DNA of 64,000 bases from DASZWJ01 sp963813895 (lineage in GTDB: Bacteria; Pseudomonadota; Gammaproteobacteria; JAURND01), in NCBI GenBank assembly GCA_963813895.1, contig CAWFAS010000001.1, forward strand, positions 682,001 through 746,000, read 5' to 3'. This document shows positions 26,322 through 34,036 of this stretch, piece by piece. The position numbers and the translations under genes are program-made. The first letter of the stretch is position 1; the number at the start of each line of letters is the position of its first letter. The notes beneath the pieces were generated by a model. The model saw nothing but the letters and a program-made list of their open reading frames with translations. It searched no databases and was not told the DNA's origin.

Positions 26322-27206
26322 ATGTCACAATCGCCAAACCCCGCCTCGGCCCCAGGTAGTAAAGCACCTGAAAAGCTTCATATGCTATCCGTGTTGGAAA
26401 ACAGTCTCAGGAATCTTGATCAGAAAAATCCTGAAAAAGATCTCGTAAAAAATTCAGTGATAGTGTTTCTTTTGATATTGGAAATGCTATTCCGCATGTT
26501 GAAGCCAGCAGGCAAGGGCAACGAGAACGAGGATGAAAAAAACCAAAACAATAATCAACAAAACAATGCGCAAAAGAAGAAATTACTAGAGCTAAAGGAA
26601 AAGTTGGACAATGGAGACAACTTAACATTAGAAGAAGTGGAAGAAGTGGTAGATATTGGAAAAGGACTGCAACAGACAGTGAAAGATAGTCTTGAATTAG
26701 AAGAAGAGGTTGATGACAACCTTGAATTGGGAGAAGAGGGTGATGACAGCCTTGAGCTAGAAGGTTTGGAGGGTGAGGCTCAAATAGAGGGTAAGCCTAA
26801 CGAAACTGAGTTGGGTGAAACGGGCGAGGATACCCTTGAAACAGGTGAGAGAGCCGAGGGTGAGCCTGAACCTGAACCAGCAGAGCCGGGGGCACCTGCG
26901 CCGGATAAGAGAGCTGAGGGTGAGCCTGAATCAAATAAAACAGCTAAAAATTCAGCTGACGCAACAGTTAAGGCGGTGGCCAAGTCTGATACGGTAGTTA
27001 AGTCGGAGGGTTCTGCAAAGGACAGTGGTGCTCAGGCAACTTATAGTCATTCGAAGGTTTTCGTGGATAGTTTTAAAAAGCAGGAAATTAATAATACTAG
27101 TAAAAATAATACTAATAAAGAAGGCGAAGGCGAAGAAGCTGAGAATACATATTCTTCAGGGCCAGGCGGTCCCGGTGGTAGTAGTAGCGGCGGTGAATCC
27201 TCCTAA
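26322..27206 (+). CDS. Acidic low-complexity protein; possible effector
   Basis: The 294-residue protein of unknown family has a hydrophobic segment at about 44-60 (NSVIVFLLILEMLFRML), an Asn/Gln-rich stretch, and then degenerate acidic repeats (SLELEEEVDDNLELGEEGDDSLELEG). Glu/Pro/Ala-rich and Gly/Ser-rich tails (SSGPGGPGGSSSGGESS) complete it. It lies 120 nt downstream of the coiled-coil gene in the same direction and may share its transcript; no separate PmrA box was found. The 3' end abuts the repeat that hosts the second IS. Base composition and repeats suggest rapid evolution. The function is unknown. Confidence 0.65.
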   Translation: MSQSPNPASAPGSKAPEKLHMLSVLENSLRNLDQKNPEKDLVKNSVIVFLLILEMLFRMLKPAGKGNENEDEKNQNNNQQNNAQKKKLLELKEKLDNGDNLTLEEVEEVVDIGKGLQQTVKDSLELEEEVDDNLELGEEGDDSLELEGLEGEAQIEGKPNETELGETGEDTLETGERAEGEPEPEPAEPGAPAPDKRAEGEPESNKTAKNSADATVKAVAKSDTVVKSEGSAKDSGAQATYSHSKVFVDSFKKQEINNTSKNNTNKEGEGEEAENTYSSGPGGPGGSSSGGESS

Positions 27207-27230
27207 AGGGGAACTTGCCCTAAAGTTATA

Positions 27231-27328
27231 GAAAAAGCACTGTATCCCCTCTCCGCTTGTGGGGGCGTTGTTGAATAATTCGCTCCCATTCTTGAAGAAG
27301 CACTGCATCCCCTCTCCCCTTGCGGGAG
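27231..27328. repeat. Family B repeat left part, duplicated and interrupted by IS copy 2
   Basis: Two successive left-arm fragments (AAAAAGCACTGTATCCCCTC, then GCGTTGTTGAATAATTCGC ... TGCGGGAG) precede the IS. The repeat resumes at 29005. Confidence 0.82.
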
Positions 27329-27354
27329 TTGCTATGCTGAATAATAGGGAAAGA

Positions 27355-27417
27355 GGTATGTGCCTTCGGTTAAAATATAGTTTTAACCAATAACCTCGAC
27401 AGGAGGAGGCACATACC
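27355..27417 (+). promoter_or_regulatory. Leader hairpin over recombinase ribosome site, copy 2
   Basis: The GGTATGTGCC/GGCACATACC stem and inner stems are the same as at 9291-9353. Confidence 0.6.
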
Positions 27418-28497
27418 ATGAGAGATTATACAGGAAAAACCGTGTTTGCTGGAATTGATGTTCACAAAAAGACATATGCAGTAACGTGTATCTGTGAGGG
27501 TATGGTAATGAAAACAGACACCCTGAAGGCAACTCCTGAGGAGTTAGTGCATTATTTACATAAATACTTTAAAAATGCGCAGATTAAAACGGCTTATGAA
27601 GCAGGGTTCTCAGGATTTGTATTACACCGTCATTTATTAGAAGAGGGAATAGACAGTCGGGTGGTTCACGCGGCTAGTGTAGAGATATCAGCCCGAGATA
27701 GGGTAAAGACAGATAAGCGAGATTCATTAAAATTGGCAACACAATTAGCCGCAGGGCGTTTAAAGGGCATTCATGTACCTAGCGTGGAGCGAGAAGCTTA
27801 CCGCGAAGTCAGCCGCATGCGGGAAAAAATCGCTGAGGATAAGCGTCGAGTAGGAAATCGCATCAAGAGTTTGCTCTACCGTCAGGGTTTAATAGGCCCC
27901 GACGAGACCCCCGTCGTGAGTTGGAAATGGTTACAAAAAGTTCGGGCGTATGATTGTAATCCTTCGGTGAAGTATTGTCTGGACACCTTGATCTCTCAAT
28001 GGTGGGAACTGGCGAACCGATTAAAAAACATAGAGCTAGAGTTAGCTAAACAGGCGCAAGCAGATAAAGAGCTGGAAGTCATTTATCAAAGCACTCCGGG
28101 GATAGGTCCAACCCATGCCCGTGTGTTGGCGAATGAATTAGGCAATATGGAACAGTTTAAAAACGAGAAGCAATTATTTAGTTTTACCGGATTAACCCCG
28201 AGCGAGCATTCTTCAGGGGAGCATAAACGACTAGGACATATGAGTCGTCAGGGTCGATCTATTCTACGCAAAACATTGGTAGAAGCTTCATGGACAGCGA
28301 TAAGAAGAGATAAATCATTAATGGATATTTATCAGAGGATCAGTATCACTGCTGGTAAGAAGCGGGCGATTGTTGGGGTAGCACGACGCTTAATTGGACA
28401 GATTCGGAGTTGTTTCAAGTCGGGGCAACTCTATCAAATACGCAAATCAGAAAGCATTTGCAAAAAGACGGGTGAAGTACTTCCCACGGCCCTTTAG
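27418..28497 (+). CDS. IS110/IS1111-family recombinase (transposase), copy 2
   Basis: This 359-residue DEDD recombinase has the same amino-acid sequence as the copy at 9354-10433, with the catalytic residues Asp14, Glu61, Asp99 and Asp102 and the PSEHSSG motif intact. It is therefore probably active. Together with the conserved right end it forms a complete element. Confidence 0.96.
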   Translation: MRDYTGKTVFAGIDVHKKTYAVTCICEGMVMKTDTLKATPEELVHYLHKYFKNAQIKTAYEAGFSGFVLHRHLLEEGIDSRVVHAASVEISARDRVKTDKRDSLKLATQLAAGRLKGIHVPSVEREAYREVSRMREKIAEDKRRVGNRIKSLLYRQGLIGPDETPVVSWKWLQKVRAYDCNPSVKYCLDTLISQWWELANRLKNIELELAKQAQADKELEVIYQSTPGIGPTHARVLANELGNMEQFKNEKQLFSFTGLTPSEHSSGEHKRLGHMSRQGRSILRKTLVEASWTAIRRDKSLMDIYQRISITAGKKRAIVGVARRLIGQIRSCFKSGQLYQIRKSESICKKTGEVLPTAL

Positions 28498-29004
28498 GGT
28501 GGTAGAGTTTAAATAACAAGGAGGTTTTGCTATGAATGGATTGAAATGGGGGCCTACCCCAAACCCCGAGATATTTGTAGACGTGATACAGGATAATCGA
28601 ATCTGTCTCAAGTAACAGGGCAACCTCGAAGCTGCCCTGGAATCACGTCACGGTCATCGGCGTCTCCGCCTGTACCGTGATTAAATTATAGCAGAAAGTA
28701 TAAACAGGAATGTTTTTGTAAGAAGTACCGTAACAATTATCTGTGACCTCGTCATACCCTGTTGTGAGGCGTAGTTTGGCCACCACGTGCGGGAGTTTGG
28801 GGCGCAGACTTTTATTCCGTCCGAATGGACAACTTGTGGCGGTTTTACGGAATTGACCACGAATAGCAGATTGGGCCAATAAGGCTTTGCTAGTTACGGT
28901 AATCTAAATAAAAACAATAGAGTTTTATGCTTAAACTGGCTTATGTAAATAAATAAACTTTATTTACCGGAGGCGCTCGTACCCCTATTGACAAATCACA
29001 TAGC
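28498..29004 (+). ncRNA. Candidate guide (bridge/seek) RNA region of IS copy 2
   Basis: The sequence matches 10434-10940, including TGCGGGAG at 28788-28795, which equals the left target flank 27321-27328. RNA ends are unknown. Confidence 0.5.
28532..28615 (+). CDS. Possible 27-residue small protein in IS right end, copy 2
   Basis: This is the same MNGLKWGPTPNPEIFVDVIQ frame with the same AAGGAGG site as at 10468. Preservation in both copies says little because the copies are identical throughout. Confidence 0.3.
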   Translation: MNGLKWGPTPNPEIFVDVIQDNRICLK

Positions 29005-29160
29005 AGAGGGTTAGGGAGAGGGGTAGTATTAAGCATTTACCACTTAATTTTCACCAATGAATGCCACACTAACCCCCTCTCCCTAACCCTCTCCCGCGGG
29101 GGGAGAGGGGATCATAGAGTTTCAGATAGTCAGGCAGTGAATTATTCAACAAAGCCCCCG
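29005..29160. repeat. Family B repeat, right part (interrupted by IS copy 2)
   Basis: It starts AGAGGGTTAGGGAGAGGGG and ends GTGAATTATTCAACAAAGCC. It completes the repeat begun at 27231. Confidence 0.85.
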
Positions 29161-29183
29161 GCAGGAGAAGGGGAAATTTGTGA

Positions 29184-29260
29184 CTGTCATCCTGAACATA
29201 GTGAAGGATCTCCGTCTAGTGGCACCTCATGGAGATCCTTCACTGCGTTCAGGATGACAG
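29184..29260. repeat. Family D palindromic repeat
   Basis: CTGTCATCCTGAACATAGTG ... CACTGCGTTCAGGATGACAG, with AAGGATCTCC/GGAGATCCTT inside and a CTAGTGGCACCTCAT centre. It lies downstream of glnA and could act as a terminator-like stem. Confidence 0.88.
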
Positions 29261-29320
29261 TTACAATCAGGAAGACAGTCCCAATCAAGACGACAATCAA
29301 TCGCAGAACGATAGCCCCGC

Positions 29321-30742
29321 TTAACCACTATAATACATATCAAACTCAGCAGGATGGGGTAATGCGCGCATACGGCTCACTTCTTCCATCTTTAGATCAA
29401 CATACGCTTCGATTAAATCCGCAGTAAACACGCCGCCTTCCAGTAAAAATCCTGAATCTGCTTTTAGGGCATCTAATGCTTGATCAAGAGAAGAGCATAC
29501 GGTGGGGATGTGGGATAGTTCATCCGCAGATAAATGGTATAAATCTTTATCCATAGGTGCACCCGGATCAATTTTGTTGCGAATACCATCCAGGCCAGCC
29601 ATGAGCACCGCGGCAAAACCTAAATAAGGATTGGCAAGGGCATCAGGAAAACGGATTTCAATACGGCGGCCTTTAGCGCTGTGCACATAAGGTATGCGGA
29701 TGGAAGCGGAACGATTACGGGCGGAATAGGCTAGTAGTACTGGTGCTTCAAAACCTGGTACTAAGCGCTTGTAGCTGTTAGTGGTGGGATTGGTGAAGGC
29801 GTTTAGTGCGCGCGCATGTTTGATAATACCGCCAATAAAGTGGAGTGCCTGTTCAGACAAACCGGCATATTGGTCGCCGGCAAATAGGTTTTCTCCGCCT
29901 TTAGACAGAGACAGGTTACAGTGCATACCACTGCCATTATCGGCCGCCAGTGGCTTTGGCATAAAAGTTGCGGTTTTGCCATAGGCATGTGCTACATTGT
30001 GCACCACATATTTGAACATCTGTATTTCATCGCCTTTGTTTAACAGGGAGTTGAAGCGAAAATTGATTTCATTTTGATTGCCAGTAGCCACTTCATGGTG
30101 GTGGGTTTCTACTTTCAGCCCCAGTTCCTGTAAAGTCATACAGATGGCGGAGCGGATATCTTGGGAGGAGTCGACAGGCGGAACTGGAAAATAACCGCCT
30201 TTAACACGGGGTCGATGACCAATGTTGCCGTGGTCATATTCTGTAGCAGAATTCCAAGCAGCTTCAGCAGAATCAATCTGGAAAAAAGAATGTTCCATAT
30301 CAATTTTCCAACGCACATCATCGAAAATAAAAAATTCCGGTTCCGGCCCGAGAAAGCACGTATCAGCGATTCCGCTGGATTTTAAATAAGCTTCAGCACG
30401 GCGCGCCACATCGCGGGGATCGCGTTCGTAAGGTTGCATAGTGTTAGGTTCGATAATATCGCAGCGTACCACTAAAGTGGTTTCGTCAAAAAAGGGATCT
30501 AAAAAAGGGAGAGCATTCAAGTCTGGCCGTAGAATCATGTCAGAGTCGCTAATATTTTTCCAACCGGCAATAGAAGAACCATCAAACATTTTGCCTTCTT
30601 TTAAAAAATCAGCATCGGCTATCTCTGCAGGAACCGAGACGTGCTGCTCTTTGCCGTGAGTATCAGTGAAACGCAGATCAACGAATTTTACATTATGTTC
30701 TTCTATATAACTAAGGGCTTTATCTATTAAGGCGTCTGACAT
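29321..30742 (-). CDS. glnA: Glutamine synthetase, type I
   Basis: The 473-residue enzyme makes glutamine from glutamate, ammonia and ATP. Visible motifs are FDGSSIAGWKNISDSDM (beta-Grasp end), GPEPEFFIFDDVRW (metal ligands), the ATP-binding KPLAADNGSGMHCNLSL, and MDKDLYHLSADEL, whose Tyr is the adenylylation site of GSI-beta enzymes. The ATG at 30742 (MSDALIDKAL) is chosen over an in-frame TTG at 30760 because family members start there. The gene stands alone between an IS-associated repeat and lptG. No clear sigma-54 site was seen. Confidence 0.97.
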   Translation of the reverse strand: MSDALIDKALSYIEEHNVKFVDLRFTDTHGKEQHVSVPAEIADADFLKEGKMFDGSSIAGWKNISDSDMILRPDLNALPFLDPFFDETTLVVRCDIIEPNTMQPYERDPRDVARRAEAYLKSSGIADTCFLGPEPEFFIFDDVRWKIDMEHSFFQIDSAEAAWNSATEYDHGNIGHRPRVKGGYFPVPPVDSSQDIRSAICMTLQELGLKVETHHHEVATGNQNEINFRFNSLLNKGDEIQMFKYVVHNVAHAYGKTATFMPKPLAADNGSGMHCNLSLSKGGENLFAGDQYAGLSEQALHFIGGIIKHARALNAFTNPTTNSYKRLVPGFEAPVLLAYSARNRSASIRIPYVHSAKGRRIEIRFPDALANPYLGFAAVLMAGLDGIRNKIDPGAPMDKDLYHLSADELSHIPTVCSSLDQALDALKADSGFLLEGGVFTADLIEAYVDLKMEEVSRMRALPHPAEFDMYYSG

Positions 30743-30891
30743 TTTTTGCGACCTCGTCAAATGATGGGTTGGAAAGGGGACGGGCAGCTTTTTTTAAATG
30801 TAAGCAACTACCGTCTGACGGCTCTAGATTTTGAAGCAAAAATGCATTATGCGCAATGGAAGAGTTGATTAAAATTCAGCCACGCAGCTGA

Positions 30892-31956
30892 CTATCTTAA
30901 AACCCACAACAAAAATCCCCCCACCAGAGCAAACACTATAATGGGGGTGGCTGCGGCCCACAGGGGAGGGACGTTATAAACCAGGCTAAAGGGTCCTAAA
31001 AATTCATTTAAAGTGAAGAATCCAAAACCAATAGCAACGCCGATAACAATACGTAATCCCATAGTCATGGTGCGCAATGGGCCAAAAATAAAGGGCACGG
31101 CTAAACCGATCATAACCAGGGTCATCAAGGGTTGTAACAGTCGCTCCCACAGGGAAAATTCAGCTGCGTTAGTCGATAGGCTAGTGGTTTTTAAATAGTT
31201 GATGTACTGATAAAGCCCTAATAAAGTAGTTTCGTCGACGTTAACTTCAGCATTAGCTAATAACTTGGGGTCAAATGCCACTGGCCAGACTTGCTGGGCG
31301 AAATGCTGGGTAGTGACTACTTTGGGTTGCAGGGTGCTTACTGTCACATCAGAAAATAGCCATTGGCCATTTTTTTGCACCCCAGTTTTAGCTGAGCTGG
31401 CCGTCAGTAAATTCTGTTTATCAAACTGATAACGTAATATGCCGCTTAATTCTCCCTGCGGTGAGGCGCGGTCAATATAAAGAAAATTGTTACCACTGCG
31501 TATCCAAAAACCCGTTCGGGAAACGGAAGATTGCTCTTTGGCATATTCCGCCTTAAATTTATATTGTTCCGCGTAAGTTTTGATATGAGGCGCAATCCAT
31601 TCACCTATGATGGTAGCCACAATTAACATAATGATGGTTGCACGCAATACAGAGCTGGTTATTTGTAATTTAGAAACCCCCGCTGCACGCATCACAATCA
31701 GTTCACTCTGAGACGCCAACCGTCCCAGACCAATCAGGCAGCCAAGTAACGCTGCAGCAGGAAATAAGGGGTAAATATCATGGGGTAATGACAAAGTAAT
31801 AAATACAAAAGCTTTCCATGCGGTGTAACTGTGCCAGCCAGTATGATGTAATTCCTCAATATAACCGATAAATGTTTGTAACCCTATTAATACCAACACA
31901 ACCAGAGCGGTCATGGCGATAACGGTTTTGCTGATGTGCCGATGTAGAATCTTCAA
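30892..31956 (-). CDS. lptG: LPS export permease LptG
   Basis: The 354-residue inner-membrane permease is part of the LptB2FGC transporter that extracts LPS. There are three N-terminal membrane helices, a periplasmic beta-jellyroll-like middle (about 130-250) and three C-terminal helices ending GGFLLWVLR. The first helix region (LHRHISKTVIAMTALVVLVLIGLQTFI) and LGRLASQSELIVMRAAGVSKLQI coupling loop are typical. It lies 58 nt downstream of lptF, so the two form one unit. Confidence 0.93.
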   Translation of the reverse strand: MKILHRHISKTVIAMTALVVLVLIGLQTFIGYIEELHHTGWHSYTAWKAFVFITLSLPHDIYPLFPAAALLGCLIGLGRLASQSELIVMRAAGVSKLQITSSVLRATIIMLIVATIIGEWIAPHIKTYAEQYKFKAEYAKEQSSVSRTGFWIRSGNNFLYIDRASPQGELSGILRYQFDKQNLLTASSAKTGVQKNGQWLFSDVTVSTLQPKVVTTQHFAQQVWPVAFDPKLLANAEVNVDETTLLGLYQYINYLKTTSLSTNAAEFSLWERLLQPLMTLVMIGLAVPFIFGPLRTMTMGLRIVIGVAIGFGFFTLNEFLGPFSLVYNVPPLWAAATPIIVFALVGGFLLWVLR

Positions 31957-32014
31957 TTGCCAACTCCGCAGCAGTTTTTGCTGAAACAGAGGGAACGCCG
32001 TGCTTTTGTCATAA

Positions 32015-33139
32015 TTATCTCGTCGATGATTTTGTAAACTTTAGCAGTGAAGCGATGCGTCCCCAGCCAATAAAATTTGCGATTAAGACGAGTGCAATCA
32101 CGAACATGACTAAGTGAACCGGCCATAAGCCAATATTAGCGGGAATTTTGCCGCTTTTAACCCAAGCTTTGCCAATAAAAAGTAAATTCAAATAGAGAAT
32201 ATAAAGTAAAAAAGCGGGTAATAATTGCGCATAGCGTCCCTGGCGTGGGTCGACTTTACACAGGGGTGGTGCCAATAAGGCCAGGATCAAAACGGTCAGC
32301 GGTAGGCTGAATCGCCATTGCAGTTCTGCCTCCATGCTAGGGGTCTGGTGACGTTGTTGCCAAAGTACGGAAGTAGGCAAAGTCTCCACGCGTTTATCGG
32401 CCGGTACGGCGTTAGATTGAATGCGGACACCATAAGTTTTATAACGAGTGACTTCAAAATCAGCTTGGCCGGGTTCGCCGCTGTAACGGTAGCCATTATT
32501 TAGCACGACAAATTTATCGCCAGTTACTGGGTCGATCATTTGATGTCCGTTATCCGCAACCACAATATTCCAGTTAGGTACACCAGGTTTTGCGTGGGCC
32601 ACTGGCTGTGCAACGAAGATATGTTCTAGGCGCTGATGGTCACTGGATAATTTTTCAACGTAAAACTGCAGGTTGGTGGTATCAACCGTAGTAAATTGGC
32701 CTTGGAATACTTTCTCCAGAGGAGAAGCAGAAGCTGCATCAATCAGAATTTGCCGCTTGTAACTTTCCACCTTAGGTTGTATCCATAGCATTAATGCGGC
32801 AACAATAATGCAGATCACAGATGAGAATGCCATGGTCATACCGAGCAACTGCGCTTTACTTAACCCACACGCAGATAATACTGTCATTTCGCGGTCGACA
32901 TATAGGCGGCCATAGGCCATTAAAATCCCCACGTATAATCCTAACGGTAGCAGCACCCCCAGTAGTAAAGGTATTTGAATCGACATGATCTGCACGACGG
33001 TGCGGATAGGGATAAGACCGGCAGCAGCTTGAGTCAGATAGTGCACGAACTGATTACTTATGAGTAACAGCAATAAGATAATAGTGCTTGCTAATAATGT
33101 GCCGTAAACTTCTTTAACTAAATAGCGAAAAATAATCAT
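32015..33139 (-). CDS. lptF: LPS export permease LptF
   Basis: The 374-residue partner of LptG has six hydrophobic segments around a periplasmic domain. The N-terminus IIFRYLVKEVYGTLLASTIILLLLLISNQFV and the coupling-loop segment RLYVDREMTVLSACGLSKAQL fit LptF. It is divergent from holC across 76 nt. In many gammaproteobacteria pepA lies between lptF and holC; it is absent here. Confidence 0.93.
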   Translation of the reverse strand: MIIFRYLVKEVYGTLLASTIILLLLLISNQFVHYLTQAAAGLIPIRTVVQIMSIQIPLLLGVLLPLGLYVGILMAYGRLYVDREMTVLSACGLSKAQLLGMTMAFSSVICIIVAALMLWIQPKVESYKRQILIDAASASPLEKVFQGQFTTVDTTNLQFYVEKLSSDHQRLEHIFVAQPVAHAKPGVPNWNIVVADNGHQMIDPVTGDKFVVLNNGYRYSGEPGQADFEVTRYKTYGVRIQSNAVPADKRVETLPTSVLWQQRHQTPSMEAELQWRFSLPLTVLILALLAPPLCKVDPRQGRYAQLLPAFLLYILYLNLLFIGKAWVKSGKIPANIGLWPVHLVMFVIALVLIANFIGWGRIASLLKFTKSSTR

Positions 33140-33215
33140 GGGGTCAGTATACTATTGCTGGTTAAAGGTTGGTACTGCCTATGAATTTTAATTTCACCCT
33201 AGTATTTGACGTTTT

Positions 33216-33668
33216 ATGAAAACAAGTATCAATTTCTATTTAATCAACGCCCTCAGCACCGAACAAATGCTGCTTGCTGCCTGTCAATTAACAGAAAAAG
33301 TCTTTCGCCAAAAGCGTCGCATTTATTTATGTACAGCCTCTGAAGATAACCTGCACGTTTTAGACTCTATGCTATGGACCTATCGGGATGATAGTTTTCT
33401 ACCGCATCAGCTATGGTGTGGTGACGAAATGTCAGCGTCGGAAGCTGCTATTTTATTGGGACATTCTGACTCACCAGCCCCGCCTGAATTAGATGTTCTA
33501 ATTAATCTTATGCCGGGAGTACCCGTTTTTTATCAGCAATTCCAGCAAGTATTGGAATTAATTCCACAAGAGCCTATTGCCCGTCAGGCGGCGCGAGAAC
33601 GTTATAAGTATTATAAATCCCAGGGATGCGAGTTAAGTACGCGAGAGGAAATGGAGTTTAATGCGTAG
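33216..33668 (+). CDS. holC: DNA polymerase III chi subunit
   Basis: The 150-residue chi subunit contacts SSB and, through psi, the clamp loader. Family features are INFYLI at the start, ACQLTEKVFRQKRRIYLCTASEDNLHVLDSMLWTYRDDSFLPHQL and LINLMPGVPVFYQQFQQVLELI. It lies upstream of valS as in most gammaproteobacteria, here separated by a family B repeat rather than closely linked. A candidate psi partner is at 13210. Confidence 0.93.
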   Translation: MKTSINFYLINALSTEQMLLAACQLTEKVFRQKRRIYLCTASEDNLHVLDSMLWTYRDDSFLPHQLWCGDEMSASEAAILLGHSDSPAPPELDVLINLMPGVPVFYQQFQQVLELIPQEPIARQAARERYKYYKSQGCELSTREEMEFNA

Positions 33669-33740
33669 CATTCTTTTGGGTCTGGATCTACAAAAAGATT
33701 GTGCCTGTTTTGTAAGAAGGTAAAATCAGGTGTGGATGGG

Positions 33741-33955
33741 CGTTGTTGAATAATTCACTTCCTAACTATCTGAAACTCTATGATCCCCTCTCCCCCCGCG
33801 GGAGAGGGTTAGGGAGAGGGGGTTGGTGTGGCATTCATTAGTGAAAATTAAATGGTAAATGCTTATTATTACCCCTCTCCCTAACCCTCTCCCGCAAGGG
33901 GAGAGGGGATACAGTGCTTTTCCAAAAATGGGAGCGAATTATTCAATAATGCCCC
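33741..33955. repeat. Palindromic repeat family B, intact copy
   Basis: It runs from GCGTTGTTGAATAATTCAC through CTCTATGATCCCCTCTCC, the central GTGTGGCATTCATTAGTG / TAATGCTTATTATTACCCC loop, to GATACAGTGCTTTTCCAAAA ... GAATTATTCAATAATGCC. Orientation is opposite to the copy at 20276. It fills the holC-valS gap (33669-34036). Confidence 0.88.
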
Positions 33956-34036
33956 CGAAAGAGGGTTTCAGCTCTGATTTGACACCAGGATCAATAATGA
34001 GCAAACGCTTACTTTTAAAAAACTCACGGCGATATT

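Larger units (their letters stand above)
27329..29004 (+). mobile_element. IS110-family insertion sequence, IS1111 group, copy 2
   Basis: This 1676-bp element is offset by 18,064 bp from copy 1. It has the same ends, the same AG at both junctions and the same target TGCGGGAG/AGGGTTAGG in a family B palindrome, in the same orientation relative to the repeat. No difference from copy 1 was noticed across the element. Confidence 0.93.

Noticed and set aside
30743..30890. Sigma-54 (-24/-12) promoter for glnA.
   Set aside because: No TGGCAC-N5-TTGCA-like sequence was found upstream of the gene.
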